From a virus: a stretch of DNA of 43,203 nt. Each line of letters opens with the position of its first letter. Position 1 is the first letter of the stretch. The DNA is taken from the IMG/VR virus record IMGVR_UViG_3300042304_000395, positions 1 to 43,203 of that record, one strand, 5' to 3'. The notes beneath the pieces are model-generated. The model did not search any database, had not been told where the DNA came from, and saw only the letters and a program-made list of their open reading frames with translations. Shown here piece by piece: positions 7,229 through 16,673 of the stretch. Made by a program: the position numbers and the translations under genes.

Positions 7229-10200
7229 TTATCCTAAAGCGATTGATAGTGCCAATACATCAGCAATTCCTGCACCAGCTGATGTTTGTTTTGTGCCATC
7301 GGTGAATGTGATACCATTACTTGTAGCACCAGTCAAGTAGATTCCACCACTATAAACGTTGCCTCTAATACCAGCACCACCATACACAATTAAAGAACCT
7401 GATGTGTTTGTTGTGGCGGCTTGAACGTTGGCAACATTAACACCTGATGCTGCATTAAAAAAGACACGTAAATCACCAAAATCATTATAAATTTGGCCTC
7501 TTATTACTAAGTTATAACCAGTTTCAACATATGTATTGGTTAATAGAGACAGATATGTTCCAGTGAACTGAACACCACCAAATTGATTGCTTCTATGAAA
7601 ATAGTTATCAGTCCAACCTAATCGATAAGAACTACCACTACCTGAACCTGTAAAATTGTTTGCAGAGGACATGAACAGATTACCTGTTATGCCTAAGCCA
7701 CCATTCAGTACAAGAGAACCAGTTGTATTTGAAGTCGATGCAACTGTGGAGTAAATGTTTACTTTACCATTAATACCTTTTGGTACAATGTTAATGTCTG
7801 AGTTAGCATCAACACCTTCAACAGTAATGAAAACACCGTTAGCATTTACACCAGTATTTCCTGGTCTAACTTGAATATAGTTATTAGCAGATACGCCTGT
7901 ATTATATGGAGGTGCAACTGTAAACGCAAATGTTCCGTTTTGTGGTCCAAATGAAATAACACTTGTGCCATCAGATAAACTGAATCCTAAATTACCTGCT
8001 GTCGTTTTATGGAGAGCTCTAGGAGTATCAGAACCATTTATTCTCAACCCTGCTAAGTTTGAATATCCATTAACAAATAGTGACCAAGGTTGATTTCCAC
8101 TCCAACCATTTGTTTGATTGATGTAAACTAATGCATTTGCACCAGAGTTTGTACCACCATCACCAAAAGTATTAGCAGAAATATAAAGTGCTGAACCACC
8201 CCTATTGTAGAAGTTGCCACCTATACCAGCACCACCATTTAATATCAACGCACCTGATGAGTTTGAAATAGCCGCATTAGTGCAAGCAACATATACACCT
8301 CTGTCGGTGAAAATCGTTGCGCCATTATATGTTGCTGTCAAGAATAGGTTAGCAGTTGTGGAATTAGGTGAACTTAGTTTACCGCCAACCAACAAATCTC
8401 CATTATAATATACTTGACTAGCATCAAAATCAAAATTGGATGTTGAACCACCTTGTAATGCTCTTAATGTTCTGCCGTTTGTTCCACCAAATGCAATTGC
8501 ACCACTTGTAGAAGTATTAGTAACAATCAAACCATGTGAACCGGTTGCATTGATAACCAAGTTGCCGGTCATCGTATCGCCAGTTTTTAATACTCGATTA
8601 TTAGCTGCGGTAAATGCTGCCGTAATGCTATTGTTCTGAGTTGTATCAATTAATAAACTTTGGTTAGCAACTGCAAACGCTGCAGTAATACTATTGTTTT
8701 GAGTTGTATCAATCAGTAAAGATGCGTTAGCTATTAAGAAGGCCGCATTAGCATAATTTGAAGCCGCTAGAGCATTCACGACAGCAAGGTTAGCCTGTGT
8801 GAATGAGGCTGTGATGCTATTGTTTTGTGTAATGTTTGTTGTACCAGCCGCATTAGCTGCTGCAAAAGCACCGTTAGCATAAATGCCAGCCGACTCTGAG
8901 CCAATAAAATATGCACCAGTTGCTGAACCACTATTTGCTTGCCACTTACCAGCAGATTCTATCCATAATAGAGATGCATTTGCTAGTGTGTTGCCTCTGT
9001 TAATTTCAAAACCAGCATTTTCAGATGGTGTTACTGAAACAGGGAGTTCAGCATTCAACGTAATGATGTTGTCACCAAGTTGGACATTTATGGTGTTTGC
9101 ATACGTTGTTTGACCACTAATTGTCAAATTACCAGTAACAACTAAATCACCAGTAATTGTGCCACCTGCATTAGCACTGATAGAGTTATTGGCTCTAGTG
9201 AAGGCAGCTGTGATACTATTATTCTGTGTTAAGTCTGTTGCAGCTGATAGTGTAGCTGCTGAATTGGCTGCTAAGAAAGCAGCTGTGATACTATTATTCT
9301 GTGTTAAGTCTGTTGCAGCTGATAGTGTAGCTGCTGAATTGGCTGCTAAGAAAGCAGCTGTTATGGAATTGTTTTGAGTTAAATCGGTAGCAGCTGATAA
9401 TGTAGCCGCTGAATTGGCTGCTAAGAAAGCAGCTGTTATGGAATTGTTTTGAGTTAAATCGGTAGCAGCTGATAATGTAGCCGCTGAATTGGCTGCTAAG
9501 AAAGCAGCCGTGATACTGTTATTCTGTGTTGTATCTATGCCATTAATTAAGTTGGCTGAAGTAAATGCGGCGTTAGCATGGTTGAATGCTCTGCCTGCAA
9601 AACCAATGATGTTGACACCAGTGTCGTAAACACCACCAGAATATACGTTACCTGAAACACCAAGACCGCCAGCAACAGTCAGAGCACCCGTTGTATTGCT
9701 AACCGAAGTAGAAGTACCTTGAACAGTCAGATTTCCTTGCAGAGTTCCATTGCCTGTTGCATCAGCAATAGTAAGACGATTTACACCCTGAGTTTGAAAA
9801 AAGATGTTTGAATTATCTGCTTGATTAAACACAGCGCCAGATCCAGTAGCAGTAATTTTTAATCTAGCTGCTGAGTCATTTGGTGCAGAAATTCCCAATT
9901 GGCCATTAACTGTGGCGTTTGTAACACTAAGGTTACCTGCAATACCAACACCACCAGCAACAGTCAGAGCACCCGTTAAATTACTGGTTGATGCAATAGT
10001 ATTAGAAATGTTTACACTACCGTTAATTGTAACATTACTTGTAATTTGAGATGCTAATGCAATGCTACTATTTGACTGGCCAAGTGTTAATGTTTTTCCT
10101 GCCAGCGCTCGAACTGAACCATTTTGTTCAAAAATAATATCAACCGAGGTAATACCATCGCCGACATAGATGTCAGAAGCAGTATCACCCAGAGAAATAT

Positions 10201-10327
10201 CTCCACCGGGGTTAAATATTTGCAAATTGCCAAAGTCATCAAGTTGAATATAGGCGTCAACATTGCCGCTATCATCCTTGAAGTCTATAAGACCGCTTGC
10301 CGGGGTAATTACTACATTTTTTGGCAT
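7229..10327 (-). CDS. Long repeat-bearing tail fibre / stalk protein (1032 aa)
   Basis: Predicted fibre. The N-terminus (VVITPASGLIDFKDDSGNVD; IQLDDFGNLQIFNPGGDISL; GDTASDIYVGDG) is the form often seen at the particle-bound end of marine T4-like fibres. Residues about 273-372 are four perfect-length 25-residue tandem repeats built around TQNNSITAAFLAANSAATLS. Then follows a module shared with two other fibres here (AGGTITGDLVVTGNLTISGQ; GDNIITLNAELPVSV; GKWQANSGSATGAYFIGSES), more QNNSITAAF units, then VLKTGDTMTGNLVI and blocks of the form SNTTGSLVLNGGLGITGN. The C-terminus ends SNGITFTDGTKQTSAG then LALSIALG. The AAF/AN periodicity suggests a long trimeric stalk. Starts directly after the upstream TAA. 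Receptor unknown. Confidence 0.85.
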   Translation of the reverse strand: MPKNVVITPASGLIDFKDDSGNVDAYIQLDDFGNLQIFNPGGDISLGDTASDIYVGDGITSVDIIFEQNGSVRALAGKTLTLGQSNSSIALASQITSNVTINGSVNISNTIASTSNLTGALTVAGGVGIAGNLSVTNATVNGQLGISAPNDSAARLKITATGSGAVFNQADNSNIFFQTQGVNRLTIADATGNGTLQGNLTVQGTSTSVSNTTGALTVAGGLGVSGNVYSGGVYDTGVNIIGFAGRAFNHANAAFTSANLINGIDTTQNNSITAAFLAANSAATLSAATDLTQNNSITAAFLAANSAATLSAATDLTQNNSITAAFLAANSAATLSAATDLTQNNSITAAFLAANSAATLSAATDLTQNNSITAAFTRANNSISANAGGTITGDLVVTGNLTISGQTTYANTINVQLGDNIITLNAELPVSVTPSENAGFEINRGNTLANASLLWIESAGKWQANSGSATGAYFIGSESAGIYANGAFAAANAAGTTNITQNNSITASFTQANLAVVNALAASNYANAAFLIANASLLIDTTQNNSITAAFAVANQSLLIDTTQNNSITAAFTAANNRVLKTGDTMTGNLVINATGSHGLIVTNTSTSGAIAFGGTNGRTLRALQGGSTSNFDFDASQVYYNGDLLVGGKLSSPNSTTANLFLTATYNGATIFTDRGVYVACTNAAISNSSGALILNGGAGIGGNFYNRGGSALYISANTFGDGGTNSGANALVYINQTNGWSGNQPWSLFVNGYSNLAGLRINGSDTPRALHKTTAGNLGFSLSDGTSVISFGPQNGTFAFTVAPPYNTGVSANNYIQVRPGNTGVNANGVFITVEGVDANSDINIVPKGINGKVNIYSTVASTSNTTGSLVLNGGLGITGNLFMSSANNFTGSGSGSSYRLGWTDNYFHRSNQFGGVQFTGTYLSLLTNTYVETGYNLVIRGQIYNDFGDLRVFFNAASGVNVANVQAATTNTSGSLIVYGGAGIRGNVYSGGIYLTGATSNGITFTDGTKQTSAGAGIADVLALSIALG
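9211..9510 (-). repeat. Four 75-bp tandem repeats in AABB order
   Basis: Four head-to-tail 75-bp units inside the 1032-residue fibre gene (starts at 9211, 9286, 9361, 9436). Units 1 and 2 are identical, units 3 and 4 differ at one base, while the two pairs differ at many silent sites. All encode the same 25 residues. Confidence 0.9.
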
Positions 10328-12793
10328 TTATTTTAATCTTCCACCTAGTCTTAATCTTCTTTGTAGTTGTGCCAGTAAACTTCCAGTTCCAATCAAGGCC
10401 TGGTTAGATTGGCTACCATTAATTGAAGCAAATGCTGGTACAGCATACGGTTTATCTAATGTAACATTAATATTTTTCATCCAGCACCCCTCAGAAGTGG
10501 TAGCAGAGTCATGATGAACACCTATGTTTATGAAACGAGAAAATGCAACTGGAGCAATTGTTAACTCAAGGGTTTCATAAGCACTGGTTGCTGCAGCACT
10601 AAATCGTGTGGATTGTGTACCTCCAGCCATCCAAGTACTGTAATTTCCTCCTGCATTGCTTAGCTGATTAGGTGTAGTTCCAGAAACAACATCTCTTGCT
10701 TCGAATGTAGGATATGCACCAGAAAATCCTGGTGCTAATTTAATTTGCGCTCTTGCTCTTGCCGTAACACCTGCTGGAATAAAAACTGATTCAAACCACC
10801 CACTCCCGTAGTCGGCTCCATCCGCTATCCAATAAACTCTCCATGCGTTTTCAACCGCATCCCAAAATCTTACCGAAAGATAATTTTGTTGATAGATAGC
10901 ATCGTATTCCATATTATGTTCAATAACATTTCCAGAAGCACCATTGTGCCCTCTATCAATATGACCACCGTGATAACTTCCTCTAACCTGAAGATTATTA
11001 GCTGCAGGCGAATAACCACTGGCAAAATTAAATATAGAATATATTAAAGTGTTAGCATTGTACGGATCCATTTCCATACCTCTTCTGTTACCTGTGTGTT
11101 TATGTTTATAGTAGGCTCTAAAAAAACCACTAACAAAATTAAGGTAGTCAGTACCATCAGAAATATAATGATGAATTCCTATATTACCATCATACCAATG
11201 GAATCTACCTGCTCTAACTGAACGAGAAACATAAACATAACCAACTTCTGCCCACTCACTACCTCCTTCTAATCTACACCCCCATGCTTCACTAGCAACT
11301 GATATACTGTTGTAGAGAGCCATACCTTCTCGATACCATAAAACATATGAAGCGTTAAATCTACCTTGTACATGACTACATCTTATCTGGTCATATCTAC
11401 CATAAATCCAAAATCCACCTAAATCACGGGTAGAGTTTGAGCCTGTCATTACAATGCCTTCTAACCAAGAATTTTGACTGTGTGCTGGTACAGTATTTGT
11501 TAAAGTAACAGACAAACTCACATTGGCTTTCCAATTACCAGCAGCTAGATATAGACCTCCTTCTGCTTGACCTTGACTACTGCCTGCATACTTTAAATAA
11601 ACATCTTTAAAAATTATTGCTCTTGAGTAATTGGTGCCACCTGGTTCAATATACACTCCATAATAGTCGGTGTTTGGAGTAACTGGTTCTATAACTACAT
11701 CTCGTGTCAAACGATTGACCAATGCCCCAGAAACTACATTGTAACCAATAGCGGCAGTGAGGGTAATAACATTCCCAGAAACGGATGAAATAGTATGTTT
11801 ATATCTCGGACCAGGGGTTTCATTCCCATACGCGCTTTGAGCATAATCGGTTGTTCCTCCACATTCACTTCTGGCTTCAATCCAAATATCATTACCTGCC
11901 ACAAACATATTTGCATTAGCAACTGTGATTGTTGTGGCTGCTGCAAGAGAAGAAACTGTTGTAACAGTAGCACACTTTCTAACCTTGTTATTGATAGTGT
12001 GAATCTTATCAGACCCGGTTTCATAAACAGTTAACCCGGTTACAGTACCAGTAACAGAACCAGATAATATTAATCTATTAGAAAAATATTCAATTGCGCT
12101 AATTGTGTGTATATTTCTATTTGCACCTGTGCCAAAAATAATAATCTGACCAGCACGAAATACTTTTGAATTAGCAACTGTTAGTATGGTTCCTGATGCT
12201 GAAACCACAGTGGACTCAGGACCGACAAACTGTCTAAAATAAACCGTATTACTGTCTATATCGTGAATCCAAAACCCTTCATCTCTAAGAGTTGATGCAC
12301 CTGCATTTCCTGCTTGTGTGGTTGTATTGTCAAATATAGCGAACCATTCACCTACCGCAAAATTGGTAGCGGATGTAAAAGCAAAACTTGTTGCTCTTTC
12401 ATTTGCCCCAGCTGAAAGGGTGGTAGTTGGCATGCCATCACTACCTTCCATAATAACACTCGCCCCAGTCTCTCCTACCCCATATAGAATATGTGAAGAT
12501 GTAGCTGTTCCTCTAAATTGTAAGGTATGACCTGCCCGGGCATGATAAGTACCTGCAGTTCTTACACGTAGTCTACCGTTCATTCTAAGTACAGTAGTTG
12601 TATTTAATTGGGTCTGTAGAATTCCACGAATATCGCTATCATCAAACCCATTGGTAACAGGTGTAGATACATTGTATATAACAGTATGACCGGCTGCGAT
12701 ACTGAACGAATCACCATCAACAGGGACAACCCCGCCTACCCAAGTACCTGTTGCATCAAAATTACCAGAAGCGGTTGATGTTATTACTGCCAT
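10328..12793 (-). CDS. G8-like / beta-helix virion protein (821 aa)
   Basis: Large beta-rich protein. Residues about 9-40 (GNFDATGTWVGGVVPVDGDS ... AAGHTVIYNV) resemble the start of a G8-type domain, the W-GG-P-GD-GHTV pattern found in secreted carbohydrate-associated proteins. The middle has repeated turns rich in Gly, Asn and aromatic residues consistent with a right-handed beta-helix or pectate-lyase-like fold (GGLYLAAGNW; GGFWIYGRYDQIRC; GCRLEGGSEW; GNVIEHNMEY). The end, TGSLLAQLQRRLRLGGRLK, is strongly basic. No catalytic residues can be assigned. Translation is coupled to the 55-residue gene upstream by a TAATG overlap. Likely an adhesin or a depolymerase-like tailspike; enzymatic activity is not shown. 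Confidence 0.75.
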   Translation of the reverse strand: MAVITSTASGNFDATGTWVGGVVPVDGDSFSIAAGHTVIYNVSTPVTNGFDDSDIRGILQTQLNTTTVLRMNGRLRVRTAGTYHARAGHTLQFRGTATSSHILYGVGETGASVIMEGSDGMPTTTLSAGANERATSFAFTSATNFAVGEWFAIFDNTTTQAGNAGASTLRDEGFWIHDIDSNTVYFRQFVGPESTVVSASGTILTVANSKVFRAGQIIIFGTGANRNIHTISAIEYFSNRLILSGSVTGTVTGLTVYETGSDKIHTINNKVRKCATVTTVSSLAAATTITVANANMFVAGNDIWIEARSECGGTTDYAQSAYGNETPGPRYKHTISSVSGNVITLTAAIGYNVVSGALVNRLTRDVVIEPVTPNTDYYGVYIEPGGTNYSRAIIFKDVYLKYAGSSQGQAEGGLYLAAGNWKANVSLSVTLTNTVPAHSQNSWLEGIVMTGSNSTRDLGGFWIYGRYDQIRCSHVQGRFNASYVLWYREGMALYNSISVASEAWGCRLEGGSEWAEVGYVYVSRSVRAGRFHWYDGNIGIHHYISDGTDYLNFVSGFFRAYYKHKHTGNRRGMEMDPYNANTLIYSIFNFASGYSPAANNLQVRGSYHGGHIDRGHNGASGNVIEHNMEYDAIYQQNYLSVRFWDAVENAWRVYWIADGADYGSGWFESVFIPAGVTARARAQIKLAPGFSGAYPTFEARDVVSGTTPNQLSNAGGNYSTWMAGGTQSTRFSAAATSAYETLELTIAPVAFSRFINIGVHHDSATTSEGCWMKNINVTLDKPYAVPAFASINGSQSNQALIGTGSLLAQLQRRLRLGGRLK

Positions 12794-12960
12794 TATATGC
12801 CTGTCATTATTTTAATATTAGGGTCAAACATTTCAGGATCCGGTCTAGATAATTCAAGTATGAGCTTACCCTCGACTACCCCGATTTCATTTACAGATAT
12901 TGTGGAATCTTCACACTCTGCATCTAAAGTGTCTAGGTTTATAATTAGTTTTATTAACAT
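12793..12960 (-). CDS. Small acidic protein of unknown function (55 aa)
   Basis: Short gene filling the only gap between two fibre genes. It encodes MLIKLIINLDTLDAECEDST then a beta-like acidic stretch and ends FDPNIKIMTGI. The stop TAA shares its last base with the ATG of the 821-residue protein (TAATG), and a late-promoter-like ATAAATA lies 6 bp before its start. No signal peptide or known motif. Tight coupling suggests a partner or chaperone of the following beta-helix protein, but this is inference. I do not recognise the family. Confidence 0.6.
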   Translation of the reverse strand: MLIKLIINLDTLDAECEDSTISVNEIGVVEGKLILELSRPDPEMFDPNIKIMTGI

Positions 12961-12965
12961 AATAG

Positions 12966-12972
12966 TATTTAT
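12966..12972 (-). promoter_or_regulatory. Late promoter motif ATAAATA
   Basis: CAATAAATACTATT on the minus strand just after the 1056-residue fibre gene and 5 bp before the 55-residue gene. Too close for a normal leader to that gene, so it may mainly serve the 821-residue gene. Confidence 0.4.
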
Positions 12973-12979
12973 TGTATAA

Positions 12980-15900
12980 TTAAATTTCTACCTGGAGCTT
13001 ACTCACATCAACTCGCTCGGCAAATATTGTGTAGAAACATTTAAGCTTATCTACTGTATTATCTTCAATACCAATTGTTACTGTATTGTTGACTATATTT
13101 TCAACAAATAATTTCTGATAATTACCAATAGATGATAATTGCACAGTTATAGAATTCGGATCAATCAGTTTAACCCAGTAGTCAGGTAACTCGATAGTGG
13201 TTGTTCCTTCTAATTGACCACGAACATAAACTCCGTTCTCTGGACCTTCAAGAGAACCATATCGTAATTGCATACCTTCTTTTAGTGGATGTTTAATTAC
13301 GAATGACTTAGTTGTGGCAGATAAAGTACCTACAATAACCAAGTTACCGGTCATCGTATCGCCAGTTTTTAATACTCGGTTATTGGCTGCGGTAAATGCC
13401 GCTGTAATACTATTGTTCTGAGTTGTATCTGTAGCAGTAGCTGCATTGGCAGCTGCGAAGGCACCGTTAGCGTAAATTGCGGCACTATTAGCCGTAGTAA
13501 ACGCAGCCGTGATACTATTGTTTTGAGTAGTGTTTGTTGTAGTGGCTGCGTTAGCTGCCGCAAAAGCACCATTAGCATAAATTCCAGCAGAGTTAGCTGC
13601 AATGAAAGATGCTGTAATACTATTGTTCTGTGTTAAATCGGTTGCAGCTGATAGTGTTACAGCTGCATTGGCTGCCGTAAAGGCACCATTAGCGTAAATG
13701 CCGGCACTATTTGCAGCAATAAATGCGGCAGTGATACTATTGTTTTGTGTAGTATTAATTGTAGACTGCAATGTAGCAGCAGTATTACCTGCTAAGAAAG
13801 CAGCTGCAGCCGTATTTGTTACCGATGTGATGTTGGTGTTTTGTGTTGCATCAGTAGCAGCTGATAATGTAGCTGCTGAATTGGCTGCTAAGAAAGCAGC
13901 TGTAACAACGGCTTCATTAGCAAGGAAATAAGCACCAGTTGCAGAACCACTATTTGCTTGCCACTTACCAGAAGCCTCAATCCACAATAGTGATGAGTTA
14001 GCAAAAGTATTACCACGATTGATTTCAATACCAGCATTTTCTACTGGTGTTACTGATGTTGGTAACTCAGCATTCAATGTGATAAGGTTGTCACCAACTA
14101 AGAGTTGTACTGTATTGGAATAAGTTGTTTGACCACTAATTGTTAAGTTACCAGTAACAACTAAATCTCCAGTGATTGTACCACCCGCATTTGCGCTAAT
14201 AGAATTATTAGCTCTGATAAAAGCGGCCGTTATGGAATTGTTCTGTGTTAAATCGGTAGCAGCTGATAGTGTAGCAGCTGAGTTAGCCGCCAAGAAAGCA
14301 GCCGTTATGGAATTATTTTGAGTTACATCAGTTGCAGCTGATAATGTAGCAGCTGAATTGGCTGCTAAGAAAGCAGCTGCAGCCGTATTTGTTACCGATG
14401 TGATGTTGGTATTCTGAGTTGCATCGGTAGCTGCTGATAAAGTGGCTGCTGAATTAGCAGCTAAGAAAGCAGCTGTAATACTATTATTTTGCGTTGTATT
14501 AATTGTAGACTGCAATGTAGCAGCAGTATTACCTGCTAAGAAAGCAGCTTCAGCCGTATTTGTTACGGATGTAATGTTGGTATTCTGAGTTGTATTGATA
14601 CCAGACTGTAATGTTGTAGTTGCATTGGCTGCCGTAAAGGCACCATTAGCGTAAATGCCGGCACTATTTGCAGCAATAAATGCGGCAGTAATACTATTAT
14701 TTTGTGTTGTATCTACACCATTGGCCAAGTTGGCAGAAATGAATGCGGCATTTGCAGTATTGAAAGCTGCATTGGCAAAAGCAATGACCTCAACGCCTCC
14801 ATCATAAACTGCGTCTGCATATACGTTCCCTCTTACCCCAACGCCTCCATCGACAACCAATGCGCCTGTTGAGTTAGATACAGAGGTGGCTGCATTGTAG
14901 ATGTGGACGTTACCGCCATACTGTGCCATGGAAATCCATCCATTGGCATCAACATCAATAACAGGCAAACCAGAAATGTCATTAACTGAGAATATACTAC
15001 CTGCAGCCATGCTGTCGGTAATAGAGAACAACTCGCCAGCATTACCTGAGAACGACAATGTTCCACCATTCAACATTCTCATGGTGATGGTGTTTTGTGT
15101 ATTTGGACTTACGAATGCAGTATTAGACTGGATGGTTAATGATGCACCATTACCAGTAATTGTTACATTACTTGATATGATGACGTTACCGGTGATTGTG
15201 CCACCAGTGTTAGCATTCAGACTATTGTTTGCTCTTGTGTAAGCGGCATTAGCCTGAACAAAGGCCGCTGTTAAACTATTGTTTTGTGTGAGGTTTGTTG
15301 TTGTAGCTGCATTAGCAACTGCAAAAGCACCATTAGCATAGTTACTTGCTGATAATGCATTAACAATAGCAAGATTGGCCTGCGTAAAAGAGGCCGTGAT
15401 ACTATTGTTTTGTGTAACATTAATTGCATCAGTAGTTGTTGTGTTTGCAAATGATGTGCTGTTTAAACCATCCAATAAGTCAGCATCAAGACCAGAACCT
15501 GCACCATCAACTGAGGTAATAAAACCAAGAAGTTGAGTATTGGAGATTGCACCAGATACACCACCAACAGATGTAACTGTACCACCACCTGAACCAGCAT
15601 TGGCAGTATATTGTCTTGTACCATCGGAGAACTGGACATAACCAGTTGTCGCAAGTGCAGGTGTACTTAAAACACCAGCATCTGTTAATGAAAGAATAGT
15701 GGCTGTATAACCACTATTAACAACTTCCATATCACCAATGCTGTTCACACGGAAATGTTTAGAACCATTTGCCGCAGTTGAGTTATGAGCCTCTAAGAAA
15801 CCATGATAATTTGCACCACCTTTTTGATTGGTGCCTCTTGATATAAAAGAGGAATCGCCAGGAGAACCAGCTGACCTGACACTACCACCAACTGTGAGTG

Positions 15901-16150
15901 TGCCATTGGCCTTTATGATAGAAAGGTTCGCAGTTGAACCTAGAACACCTGAATCATTAAATTGGACTTCACCATTCAGACCAGCAGGACCAGTTGCGGT
16001 ATCTGTTGATATAAAAAATATTGCACCATTGGGTTTCGCATAGAAAATCTTACCATCAGCTGAGTTGATGGAAATCTCACCATTGGCCAAGGTTGCAGGA
16101 ACATTACCTGCAACCGTTGAGTGCTTAATCTGAATTGTTGTATTTGCCAT
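12980..16150 (-). CDS. Long repeat-bearing tail fibre protein with KxFVIKHP C-terminal domain (1056 aa)
   Basis: Predicted fibre. The N-terminus MANTTIQIKHSTVAGNVPAT then LANGEISINSADGKIFY is a common baseplate-proximal start in marine T4-like fibres; TGPAGLNGEVQFNDSGVLG follows. The middle contains many QNNSITAAF...AN units and NTNITSVTNTAAAAF units, plus the module shared with the 1032- and 463-residue fibres (AGGTITGDLVVTGNLTISGQ; GKWQANSGSATGAYF). From about residue 945 comes KSFVIKHPLKEGMQLRYGSL, EGPENGVYVRGQLEG and IELPDYWVKLIDPNSITVQL, a widespread fibre-tip domain. It lacks an attached S74 peptidase chaperone, so I do not predict self-cleavage. Long exact DNA repeats inside (54 and 69 bp) offer recombination points. 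Confidence 0.85.
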   Translation of the reverse strand: MANTTIQIKHSTVAGNVPATLANGEISINSADGKIFYAKPNGAIFFISTDTATGPAGLNGEVQFNDSGVLGSTANLSIIKANGTLTVGGSVRSAGSPGDSSFISRGTNQKGGANYHGFLEAHNSTAANGSKHFRVNSIGDMEVVNSGYTATILSLTDAGVLSTPALATTGYVQFSDGTRQYTANAGSGGGTVTSVGGVSGAISNTQLLGFITSVDGAGSGLDADLLDGLNSTSFANTTTTDAINVTQNNSITASFTQANLAIVNALSASNYANGAFAVANAATTTNLTQNNSLTAAFVQANAAYTRANNSLNANTGGTITGNVIISSNVTITGNGASLTIQSNTAFVSPNTQNTITMRMLNGGTLSFSGNAGELFSITDSMAAGSIFSVNDISGLPVIDVDANGWISMAQYGGNVHIYNAATSVSNSTGALVVDGGVGVRGNVYADAVYDGGVEVIAFANAAFNTANAAFISANLANGVDTTQNNSITAAFIAANSAGIYANGAFTAANATTTLQSGINTTQNTNITSVTNTAEAAFLAGNTAATLQSTINTTQNNSITAAFLAANSAATLSAATDATQNTNITSVTNTAAAAFLAANSAATLSAATDVTQNNSITAAFLAANSAATLSAATDLTQNNSITAAFIRANNSISANAGGTITGDLVVTGNLTISGQTTYSNTVQLLVGDNLITLNAELPTSVTPVENAGIEINRGNTFANSSLLWIEASGKWQANSGSATGAYFLANEAVVTAAFLAANSAATLSAATDATQNTNITSVTNTAAAAFLAGNTAATLQSTINTTQNNSITAAFIAANSAGIYANGAFTAANAAVTLSAATDLTQNNSITASFIAANSAGIYANGAFAAANAATTTNTTQNNSITAAFTTANSAAIYANGAFAAANAATATDTTQNNSITAAFTAANNRVLKTGDTMTGNLVIVGTLSATTKSFVIKHPLKEGMQLRYGSLEGPENGVYVRGQLEGTTTIELPDYWVKLIDPNSITVQLSSIGNYQKLFVENIVNNTVTIGIEDNTVDKLKCFYTIFAERVDVSKLQVEI
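13664..14689 (-). repeat. Exact dispersed repeats within the 1056-aa fibre gene
   Basis: A 69-bp stretch is identical at 13664-13732 and 14621-14689, a 54-bp stretch at 13752-13805 and 14496-14549, and a 47-bp stretch at 13791-13837 and 14364-14410. They encode GAFTAAN, TTATLQSTINTTQ-like and NTNITSVTNTA units of the stalk. Confidence 0.85.
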
Positions 16151-16650
16151 TAGAACGAACTACCGTCTTTTACTTCTTGTTTTTTGGTGATTGGTGGTTC
16201 TTCAAGTAAAAGTACAGGCGCTGGTGTTGGTTCTTCAAACTTCTTGTCAGGATTAATCTTCTTCAATTTAGAAATAGGAACTGCTTGCTCAAGTTTATCA
16301 ATGTATTCTTTAAGCTTGCCAATTTCTCCATCTCTCTCTGTTATCACTGCTTGCAAATCTGCATGTTTACGCATGTAATCATTTAGCGCAGATTGTATTC
16401 TATCTTTTTCCTGATGTGCTGAAGTATTCTGTAAAGCTCTCTGTTTATACGATTCTATTTCCTCGACCAATGGACGAATAGCATTGTATTGATTTTGAGC
16501 TTCAGCCAACTTTGCCTCTAATTCTGCCTTCTGTGTACCAGTGTCCTCAACCATTTTTAGTTGAGTTTGAAACATGAAATTCTGCTTAATGATTGACATT
16601 AAATTGTCAAGCAGAATCTCCTGATAAGTGTTTGAAAATTCCACACTCAT
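16150..16650 (-). CDS. Coiled-coil protein with proline-rich tail (166 aa)
   Basis: Unrecognised protein. The N-terminus YQEILLDNLMSIIKQNFMFQ is helical and residues about 35-135 form a long predicted coiled coil (AELEAKLAEAQNQYNAI; AVITERDGEIGKLKEYIDKL). The C-terminus is Pro/Glu/Lys-rich (EEPTPAPVLLLEEPPITKK). A clear AAGGAG lies before the ATG. It is sandwiched between two stalk fibres and coupled to the 1056-residue fibre by TAATG, which fits a fibre-specific assembly factor or a structural linker. No enzyme motif is seen. Confidence 0.75.
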   Translation of the reverse strand: MSVEFSNTYQEILLDNLMSIIKQNFMFQTQLKMVEDTGTQKAELEAKLAEAQNQYNAIRPLVEEIESYKQRALQNTSAHQEKDRIQSALNDYMRKHADLQAVITERDGEIGKLKEYIDKLEQAVPISKLKKINPDKKFEEPTPAPVLLLEEPPITKKQEVKDGSSF

Positions 16651-16673
16651 AACAACTCCTTTTCACGATAATA

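Noticed and set aside
9211-9510. CRISPR-like appearance of regularly spaced repeats
   Set aside because: Repeats are contiguous, in frame and coding, with no spacers.
12797-12979. Plus-strand frame in the gap between two fibre genes
   Set aside because: The minus strand carries a 55-residue frame with TAATG coupling, which explains this stretch better.
12980-13310. S74 peptidase chaperone at the fibre C-terminus
   Set aside because: The KxFVIKHP/EGPE domain is present but no downstream chaperone with the Ser-Lys catalytic pair is seen before the stop.
14901-15242. Open frame on the plus strand inside the 1056-residue fibre gene
   Set aside because: Antisense of repetitive coding DNA; no RBS and no recognisable product. 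The same applies to all other plus-strand frames in the window.
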